Shown: positions 53,771 through 63,100 of the stretch, in pieces
Layout of the letters: the number at the start of each line of letters is the position of its first letter
How positions within the stretch are numbered: the first letter of the stretch is position 1
Assembly (NCBI GenBank): GCA_943371425.1
Contig: CALRUR010000001.1
Span: 258,723-322,722, forward strand
Direction: 5' to 3'
Length of the DNA: 64,000 nucleotides
From: CAJBVG01 sp943371425
Lineage (GTDB): Bacteria; Bacteroidota; Bacteroidia; Sphingobacteriales; Sphingobacteriaceae
Notes under the pieces: generated by a model
Database searches by the model: none
Told to the model about the DNA's origin: nothing
Seen by the model: only the letters and a program-made list of their open reading frames with translations
Program-made: the position numbers and the translations under genes

Positions 53771-55958
53771 ATTTCATATCGCTCAAGAAGCCAATTACCT
53801 GGAATTCCGTTCTACGATTTTGCTGATGTTCTTTTTCTGTACATTTTACGTTATTACCGCAATTGTTTACGAGTTTACTTTCTCCATAACCTTTACCTGT
53901 AATTCGTACTTCTGCTATACCTTTAGAGATAATATAAGATGCTGATGATTTCGCACGATTATCCGATAGTGTCATGTTTGATGCATCTGATCCTCGAGCA
54001 TCGGTATGCGAACTTAATTCAATAATAATGTCTGGATTTTCTGTTAATAATTTCACGATTTTATCAAGCTCCACAGCTGCATCCGGACGAATGTTGTATT
54101 TATTTAAATCGAAATAAATGTTGTCGATTTTAATTGCTTTACCAATAATAATTGGTTCGAGAGGAAAATCTTTAACATAATCAAACTCCTTTGGAGTGGT
54201 GGTTATACAGGTATTTCCATAAGTTGCCAATCCTTGTTCTTTAGAGAAATAACCTTTCCTTGTAACTGATATTTGATAAGCAGTATTACCAAGTAGACCA
54301 GTAAACTTATAAAATCCTGTAGCGTTGGTAAAAGTTCTATAAACTTCTAAATTATTTTGGGTATTGGTAATTACCACTAATGCACTGTCTAATTTCTCGC
54401 CAGTAAATTTATCGGTTATGGTTCCTTGCACAATACAACCTTTCATTAATTTAGAAAGCTTAATAACATACAAAGAATCTGTGCTATTAATTACTATACT
54501 TATACTATTATTAACATAGCCATCTGCTGATGCTTCTAATTGGAACTTCTTGCCTGGAACTACCCCTAAATTAAACATGCGACCTTGAGGCAATATATAT
54601 GAAAATGATTTATCATAAATTTCAGAACTCACCATTAATTTTGATGTATCAATTAACCTTCCTGTAGTATTATCAACTACAAAAACATCAATAGTTTTAC
54701 CTTTAGGTTTAATTCTTACATACGAATAAATATCATCATCGATACCTTCATTTCCTCTTGATGAACTAAAAAAACCTTTATCAGCATTTGGATATTTTAT
54801 CAAACCAAAATCATCGGCATACGAGTTAAGTGGTGCACCTAAATTCTCAGCAATTGCAGAAGTATCTCTAATATCAATTGAATACAAATCTAAACCACCT
54901 AAGCCTCCTCTCCCATCACTTGAGAAGAACAATACGGAGTCTTTATCAATAAAAGGAAAAACATCTTCCCCGGGTGTATTTATTTGCGGACCTAAATTTT
55001 TAGGTTTCGACCAAATACTATCTTTTAATACACACACATATAAATCCATTCCACCATATCCACCGGGCATATTAGAACTAAAATATAATTTTTTACCATC
55101 TAAACTTAAGCAAGGATGTGTGCTTGCATAATCCAAAGAATTGTACGGGAACTTATATGTTTTTACCCACTTCTTCTTTTCAATATTATAACTAGCAGAA
55201 TATATCCTCAAATTTTTAAACCCAGATTTAGATTTTTTCTTTGGATTATTTACAGTGTAATACATAATTCGTCCGCCTCTACTAAAAGTTGCAGGACCGT
55301 AGTTGTATTTTCCTCTTAATTGTTTCGCAAATTTTACCGGTTTTTCAAACCCATCACTAGCACTTACATAAAATAAATTAGTAAAGTTTTTATCTGTCCA
55401 GGTATGACTCCTTTGAACAAAATCAGACACTTGACGAGTACTTGAAAATACTATTCCACTTTGGTAAAATGCAGGGCAAAAGTCTGACTGACCCGAATTA
55501 AAAGGCAACATCGCTATTTTTAAATTACCTGTATCTGAAGTAACAAGTTCATTCAGATTTTGGATTGAGTTTAAAATTTTTGTTATTCTAATGTCGTTTT
55601 TTGCTAAATATTTTGGATTGTTAATGAAACGAAAAGTAGTGTCGTATTTTTTATTTCTCAACATTACTTCTGCATAATTTACGATGTCGTTCCAATTGGT
55701 ATCCATAGTAGTTAAGCGACCAAAAAGAGGCTCCGCTTCTACGCTTCTATTGGTTAAATGGTAACTTAATGCAAGGTTTCGTATTGCATTTTTATCATTT
55801 TCATTCTTAGGCTTCTTTAAATAATATTCATACAATGGAATTGCATCAGTATAATTTAAATTATTGAATTTATAATTCGCAAGCCCAATTAAAATTTGCG
55901 CGTTTGATAATGTATAAAAAAATATAAAAAAGGAAAGAAGTAAAAAACGTTTCATCAA
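53769..55958 (-). CDS. PorE-like OmpA-family protein with TPR, PD40 and regulatory-like domains
   Basis: 729 residues. Signal peptide ending SNAQ, TPR-like helices at about 25-125, WD40-like PD40 repeats at about 160-420 (SLDGKKLYFSSNMPGGYGG), a carboxypeptidase-regulatory-like beta domain at about 500-590 (VQGTITDKFTGEKLDSALV), and a C-terminal OmpA peptidoglycan-binding domain (SSHTDARGSDASN, NRRTEF). This order equals that of PorE of the T9SS. It likely anchors the adhesin machinery to the cell wall. Last gene of the adhesin-PorP-PorE module; 10 bp after the PorP gene. Confidence 0.9.
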   Translation of the reverse strand: MMKRFLLLSFFIFFYTLSNAQILIGLANYKFNNLNYTDAIPLYEYYLKKPKNENDKNAIRNLALSYHLTNRSVEAEPLFGRLTTMDTNWNDIVNYAEVMLRNKKYDTTFRFINNPKYLAKNDIRITKILNSIQNLNELVTSDTGNLKIAMLPFNSGQSDFCPAFYQSGIVFSSTRQVSDFVQRSHTWTDKNFTNLFYVSASDGFEKPVKFAKQLRGKYNYGPATFSRGGRIMYYTVNNPKKKSKSGFKNLRIYSASYNIEKKKWVKTYKFPYNSLDYASTHPCLSLDGKKLYFSSNMPGGYGGMDLYVCVLKDSIWSKPKNLGPQINTPGEDVFPFIDKDSVLFFSSDGRGGLGGLDLYSIDIRDTSAIAENLGAPLNSYADDFGLIKYPNADKGFFSSSRGNEGIDDDIYSYVRIKPKGKTIDVFVVDNTTGRLIDTSKLMVSSEIYDKSFSYILPQGRMFNLGVVPGKKFQLEASADGYVNNSISIVINSTDSLYVIKLSKLMKGCIVQGTITDKFTGEKLDSALVVITNTQNNLEVYRTFTNATGFYKFTGLLGNTAYQISVTRKGYFSKEQGLATYGNTCITTTPKEFDYVKDFPLEPIIIGKAIKIDNIYFDLNKYNIRPDAAVELDKIVKLLTENPDIIIELSSHTDARGSDASNMTLSDNRAKSSASYIISKGIAEVRITGKGYGESKLVNNCGNNVKCTEKEHQQNRRTEFQVIGFLSDMK

Positions 55959-55968
55959 TGTTTAGCGA

Positions 55969-56922
55969 TTAAAAGTACCGTGGTGATGTAATTTTTTTAC
56001 TATTGAATTTTAAAACATAATTCATAGAAAACTCATGGGATCCACCTGCAAAATCTTTTAGTTTAGTTATGGTATAATCATATGAGTAACCTATTCTTAA
56101 TTGATTATTCACTTGAATTGCTGTTAATAAATTCCATGAATCGCCCGAACGATAACCAGCACCTATCCATAATGCAGTATATAAAAATGCAGATAAGTTG
56201 GCGTCGTATTCTACAGGTGCATTTGCAACTGCTTTAACCATCATAGAAGGTCGTAATTTTAATAAGGGATTAATATCTACAATTAAACCTGTTGCAATAA
56301 AATAATGTAGGTCTTCTACGTTTAAAGAACCATCTACACGTTCAACTTCACCAAACTGACTAATAACTAATTTATTGGTCATCATTCTTGGAATAGAAAC
56401 GCCGAAGTAAAATTTCTTTGAATAGTAATAAGATCCAAAACCAAAATTTGGTGCAAAAACCATTGGAGTATTAGCTGAAAATCTTCTATCGCCATTATCA
56501 GTCGTTTTAACTTCTGATAAACGTTCTTGGTAACCACTGTATCCACCTAATAAACCCAATGAAAGAGTTCCCTTATTTAATTTTATTCGGTATGCATAAT
56601 TAGCAAAAAAACCAGTTTGTGCTGCTACACCAATTTCATCTTGGTAGGCTGTAATTCCTAACCCAACTTTACTATTAAATAAGTGAGAATGTGCGGTAAA
56701 TGTTTTAGTGGTGGGCGCCCCTTCAATATTAACCCATTGCTTTCTAAACACTGAAGAAAAAGAAAGTGCTTCATGAGAGCCAGCATACGCAGGGTTTATG
56801 AATATTTCGTTAAAGGTATACTGACTGAACATAGGTTCACTTTGAGCATATACATTGGTTTGATTTAACAAGCCAAGGCATACTATCGTGGTGAAGAATA
56901 TTCTTTTTATTATGGGGTTCAT
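55969..56922 (-). CDS. PorP/SprF family type IX secretion membrane protein
   Basis: 317 residues. Signal peptide ending VYAQ, then the family start SEPMFSQYTFNEIFINPAYAG, followed by a beta-barrel pattern of alternating residues. PorP/SprF proteins are outer-membrane components; SprF-type members are needed to secrete or attach the adhesin encoded upstream. Adjacent location to a giant type B-sorted adhesin fits this directly. Confidence 0.94.
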   Translation of the reverse strand: MNPIIKRIFFTTIVCLGLLNQTNVYAQSEPMFSQYTFNEIFINPAYAGSHEALSFSSVFRKQWVNIEGAPTTKTFTAHSHLFNSKVGLGITAYQDEIGVAAQTGFFANYAYRIKLNKGTLSLGLLGGYSGYQERLSEVKTTDNGDRRFSANTPMVFAPNFGFGSYYYSKKFYFGVSIPRMMTNKLVISQFGEVERVDGSLNVEDLHYFIATGLIVDINPLLKLRPSMMVKAVANAPVEYDANLSAFLYTALWIGAGYRSGDSWNLLTAIQVNNQLRIGYSYDYTITKLKDFAGGSHEFSMNYVLKFNSKKITSPRYF

Positions 56923-57064
56923 TATATTTTAAAAGTTGTCGTTGTTGTTTATCATATGTATTCATCAAATATTCTTCCATACTACTCAATCACTCTATTT
57001 AAAAGTATATTTTACTGAAAATCAATAATATATACTTCATAAAAGATTCTATATTTTGGAGAAC

Positions 57065-57101
57065 CAAATAAATTTATCCCAAAACGGGATAAATTTATTT
57101 G
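57065..57101. other. Strong hairpin between the adhesin and porP-like genes
   Basis: A perfect 16-bp inverted repeat (57065-57080 and 57086-57101) with an AAAAC loop. No good T-run follows on either strand. It could attenuate read-through from the adhesin gene or stabilise the upstream mRNA. The rest of the 223-bp gap (56923-57145) has no gene. Confidence 0.6.
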
Positions 57102-57145
57102 TTATTGGGATAAGCAACTAGCATCAAAAATTAATTAAATATTCA

Positions 57146-60100
57146 TTACTTCTTGATTACTATATATCCTGTAACTGGTTTAACTCCTTCAACACCAAAA
57201 TCAAGTACATAGAAATACGTTCCATTTGGAAGTGTTCCTTGTCCAAGAACTATCCCGGTGTTGTTCTTTGTTCCTCCTGACCAACTGTTGTCGTATGGTG
57301 CTTGTTCAAAAACTTTATTACCCCAACGATTAAATATTTCTAATTTATTCTGAGGGTAGTTTTCAATACCTCTAATTACAAAGCCATCGTTTACACCATC
57401 GCCATCTGGAGAAAATCCAGTAGGTACAAACATCACAATGGTTACTTCGGTAATCGATTGCTCATTTGGAATATTATTAGCATCTGGATCTGGCGAAAAT
57501 CCATTCACAGATATATCTGAAACAGTAGAATCTCCATATACCATATCACCATAAGCTGTAACCATGTTCTCATACTTAACTACAGGCAAATTTGGTGTTA
57601 CCAAAACTTTTAATTTTATGGTACTAGATTCATTTGTTGCTAAATAGCTTGCATCGCTTAATAATAATTCCTTATTACTTGTTCCATTAAAATTAGGGTT
57701 TGCGATTAAGCCTGAACTAGTCGTAACTTCTAGTACATTAAATACAGCAGGTGATTTAAATACATTTACCAAATCTTGTGTTACACGAATATTTCTTAAG
57801 TCAATATCGCCGTAATTTTTCAGTACTATATTATAGGTTATAGTATACGTCTCTGTTGTGTTTGGAACTGGTTCTTCTACTCTCAAGGCTATTCCAATTG
57901 AAGGTTTTGGTGTATTGATTATGTTGATTAAACAAACTCCAGTATCGCACATGCTTGGTGTTCCATTATCGCATACAACATATAAGAAACTGTCGACTCC
58001 AACATAATTGGGCACAGGTGTGTATATATAAGCGCCTGTTGCATTCATTGTGAATGTTCCGTGTACTGGTTTTAATACCCATTCAAATGCCATTGCATCG
58101 TTTTCTGGATCCCAATCGTTTGAGGCAATGCTTTCATTCATGGTAGTATTTTCAGGAATTGTAAACTCATCCCTTACGGCCACCGGTGGAGTATTTGGAT
58201 TTCCAATCACATCAATATAAACAAATGCAGTATCTCTTTGGGCTGGAATGCCATTATCCACAATTACATACATGAAACTATCTATTCCCACAAAGTTGTT
58301 GTTCGGAGTATAATCAACAAAACCTTCTGAAGTTTTAATTACAGTACCGTGTGGTGCGTTGAAGAATGTATAACTTAGATTATGTAATTCTATATCCGAA
58401 TCGTTCAAGCCTGCATTAACATTTACCTTTGTATTAATTGATGTACTTGCAAAATCATTTATTGCAACAGGTTTATCATTCAATGGATTAATTGTAATAA
58501 CTAACAAAGCAGTATCACATAATACAGGTGTTCCATTATCGCATACTTTATATACTAAGGTATCCTTGCCATTAAAGTTCGCATTCGGAGTATACAAATA
58601 AGTCCCATCAGCATTTAATATTATAATTCCATTTTTTGTAGTTTTTATATTTGAGAATGATAAAGTGCCATTTTCTAAATCGCTGTCGTTTGTTGCAACT
58701 GTACCATTTACTGGTACTTCTTCGTTTGTACTAATAGCATCGTTTATAGCAACAGGAGCTCTATTACTTGGTGCTGTATTACAGTTTGGAGTTGCGGGAG
58801 GATAATTTACTACTATTGAATCTGTAGGATTAATGGTTACTCTAATTATTGAACTAGGACGAGTTTTTTCAAAACCATCGGCACCTTGTATCCATTGACC
58901 ATTTTGAGTAAACCACCCTGGCCAATCAATTGGTAAACCATCAGCATCTAAGACTGCTCCTGGCCATAATAATTCACCAGATTGAGTTAAATTACTAAAT
59001 ACTACAGGAGGATTTAATGAAGTTCCATCACCATTTAACCATGTTATACTTACTTCATTTGCTGTACTAGGTATAAAGTTTGGTGTTATAGTATATGCTA
59101 AATAAGGAACGTCATTTCTACAAATTGATGTAGTAGAAATTTGCAAGCCTCTGCCTACTAAAATAGTTATACTTGCAATATCACAATTGGTAGGATTCGC
59201 TACTTCGCAAATTTGGTAGCTTAAAGTATAAGTTCCCTCAAAAGTTCCTGCAGGTATTGTTATTTTTCCTGAGGTATCTATTACCGCACCACTTACTCCT
59301 CCATTATTTAACAAAGTAATTTTCACTAGACTCGAATCCGAAATTAGAATGTTGTTGAGAGAGTCATTTAATAATACTTTACCTACTATTCCACCTTTCG
59401 CTCCATTTATTGGGTTCGACGTAAAATTATCGTTGCTTGCTACTATATTGTTTCTAGGTACATTTATATAAACTGTCGCAATGTTCGAAACTAATCCTTC
59501 TACATCTTTTACAGTATAAGTTAATGAATCTTTACCTACAAATCCAATTGTTGGAGTGTACGTAATTTTACCAGTGCTTGTATTTAGAATTACAATTCCA
59601 TTTTTAACATTACCTGTTATGGTAACAGTCGTAATATCAATCGCATTATCAATGTCATAGTCATTGCTTAATTCATTAATCAATACGTTTGATCTACTGT
59701 TGAGCATATAAATAGTATCGTTAACAGCAACAGGTGAATCATTTATAGGAGTAACCGTGATAACCAATATCGCGGTATCGCATAATACCGGTGTTCCGTT
59801 ATCACATACTTTATACGTTAGGGTATCATTGCCATTGAAGTTTGCATTTGGAATGTAAGTGTACGAACCATCCGCATTTAACGTAAGCGTTCCTTTCTTC
59901 GTTGTACTAATCGTAGAGAACGCTAACGTTCCATTTTCTAAGTCGCTATCATTGGTAGCAACAGTACCTGTAGCGGCAACATCTTCGTTTGTCGTTTTTA
60001 CATCATTAACAGCTACCGGAGCTCTGTTGCTTGGTGTAGAATTACAATTAGGTGTTGCAGGTGGATAGCTTGCAACTATGGAATCTGTAGGATTAATGGT

Positions 60101-63100
60101 AACTCTAATTATTGAACTTGGGCGAGTTTTCTCAAATCCATCAGGTCCTTGTATCCATTGCCCGTTTTGAGTATACCATCCTGGCCAATCAATTGGTAAT
60201 CCGTTTGCATCTAACACAGCACCCGGCCATAATATTTCGCCTGACTGTGTTAAATTGTTAAACACTACCGGAGGATTTAATTGTGTACCATCGCCATTTA
60301 ACCAAGTTATACTAACCTGATTTGCTGAACTTGGAGTAAAGTTTGGAGTAATCGTATATGCTAAATATGGAACATCATTTCTACAAATTGATGTCGTAGA
60401 AATTTGTAATCCTCTGCCAACATTTACTATAATTGTTGCTGTTTTACAATTTAAAGTATTCGCAGTTTCGCAAATTTGGTAACTCAAATTATAAGTGCCT
60501 TCGAAAGTGCCTGCAGGTATTGATAATTCTCCATTGGATGCAATACTTGCTCCAGTAATTCCACCATTAATTAATAATGTTATTTGAACCAAATTCGATG
60601 GTGAAATTTGTGCATTATTTAATGAATCATTACTTAATACATTTCCAACAACCCCCCCTTTAGCGCCGTTAACTGGGGTCGCAGAATAATTATCATTGTT
60701 TGCAACTAAATTATTCACAGGGATGTTAATTATTACAAGGGCATTATTAGATACTAATCCTGTAACATCTTTCACATTATATGTCAATGTATCTTTTCCT
60801 ACATATCCAACAGTTGGTGTATATGTAATTTTGCCTGTACTTGAATTTAAAGTTGCTGTTCCGTGTTTCGCATTTAATATAATTTGAACACTAGTTGTAT
60901 CGATTGCATTGTCAATATCAGTATCATTGATTAAAATATTTATTACAATACTTGATCTGCTATTTTGTATATTAATTAAATCATTAACTGCAATAGGAGC
61001 ATCGTTAATTGATCCAACAGTTATTATTAATATTGCAGTATCGCATAAGCTTGGTGTACCATTATCACAAACATGATATGTTAAAGTATCTAAACCGTTA
61101 TAATTTGCATTTGGAGTATATGTAAATGTACCGTTGGTATTCCAAATCACACTACCATGTTTAACAGTTGCTACAATGCCAAAATCTAAAACATTACCAT
61201 CAACATCGGAATCATTGCTTGCTACTGTGCTAGTGATAGATTGGTCTTCTTGAACAGATTTTGAATCTAATATTGCAACCGGTGGATCATTTATAGGTGT
61301 AATCGTGATGACTAAAAGAGCCGTGTCGCATAATACAGGTGTTCCGTTATCACAAACTTTATACGTTAAGGTATCGTTGCCGTTTGTGTTTGCATTTGGA
61401 ATGTATGAATATGAACCATCCGTATTGAAAGTGATGGTGCCTTTCTTCGTAGTACTAACAGTTGAGAACATTAAAGTTCCTCCATCCACATCGCTGTCGT
61501 TAGTTGCAACAGTTCCTGTAGCGGTTTGATCTTCGTTCGTTGTCTTGGTATCGTCTACTGCAACTGGTTTATCATTCACTGGTGTGATGGTGATGATTAC
61601 TTGAGTAGTATCGAATCCTCCTTTACCATCTTTTACTATTACGGTAATGGTATCCTTACCATTCACGTTTGGTGTTGGTGTATACGTAAAGCAAGAGTCC
61701 GTACCTGTTGTAGTAGTACCTAGCGTTTGAGCAGTAATAGTATGCACACTTATCTTATCTCCGTCTGCATCTGTTCCTGCAATACATATTGTTATTGGTG
61801 TATCTTCTGGTGTTGTTTTTCTTGTGGTATCTGCCACAACCGGACGATCATTTACTGGTGATACCGTAATGATTAATGTTGCTGTATCGCAAAGCACTGG
61901 TGTGCCATTATCACAAACCTTATATGTTAAGGTATCCTTACCATCGTAGTTTGCATTAGGCACGTATGTATAGTTACCGTTTGCGTTTAAAGTAAGCGTT
62001 CCTTTCTTAGTTGTGCTGATGGTACTAAACGTTAACGCATCACCGTCTAAGTCACTGTCGTTTGTGGCAACAGTTCCTGTAGCAGTTTGATCTTCGTTCG
62101 TAGTTTTTGTATCGTCTACTGCAACTGGTTTATCATTAACCGGTGTTACTGTGATTACCAATATCGCAGTATCGCACAATGCTGGTGTTCCGTTATCACA
62201 AACTTTATACGTTAAGGTATCGTTGCCGTTTGTGTTTGCATTTGGAACGTATGAATATGAACCATCCGTATTGAAAGTGATCGTGCCTTTCTTCGTAGTG
62301 CTAACAGTTGAGAAAGTTAAAGTTCCTCCATCTACATCACTATCATTCGTAGCAACTGTGCCGGTTGCGGTTTGATCTTCGTTCGTTGTTTTGGTATCGT
62401 CTACTGCAACTGGTTTATCATTCACTGGTGTGATTGTGATGATTAATTTAGCGGTATCGCATGTCACTGGATTACCAGAATCACATACTCTGTAGATCAG
62501 AGTGTCATTTCCATTAATATTCGTGTTAGGCGTGTATGAATAAGTACCATTAGAATTAAATGTGATTGTCCCTTTTTTAACATTCGTAATTATTGAGAAA
62601 GTCAAATTAGTACTTTCAGGGTCTGAGTCATTAGTCGCAACAGTACCCGATACTGAAGTATCTTCATTCGTTGTCTTAGTATCATCATTAGCTATTGGTG
62701 GCTGATTCAACGGTGCAATTTTCACTCTAACAGCCGACGAAATTAATGAGTCACAATTTCCAGAATATGCTTTTCTTCTAAACCATGTAGTTTGGGTTAT
62801 TGTAGAAGGATCATAATCTTTGTTGCTAGCACCAGTAATATTTGCAAAACCAGAACTTGCACTTGTTGTAGATTGTTGCCATTGGTAGGTATAAGTTCCT
62901 GTTCCTCCTGAAGGCGTTGAACCGACTAAATTACTAGGGTTTCCACTCACATAAAAACTATCAACTAATGCGCCTGAAATAGTATTTGAAGTCATTACAG
63001 GATTAATAGTTAAAGTTGCAGACGATGAGTTCGTCGCAGCACATGCTCCGCTTGTTACCACTGCTCTGTAATAAGTTGTAGCTGTTAAGTTTGTTGCAGT

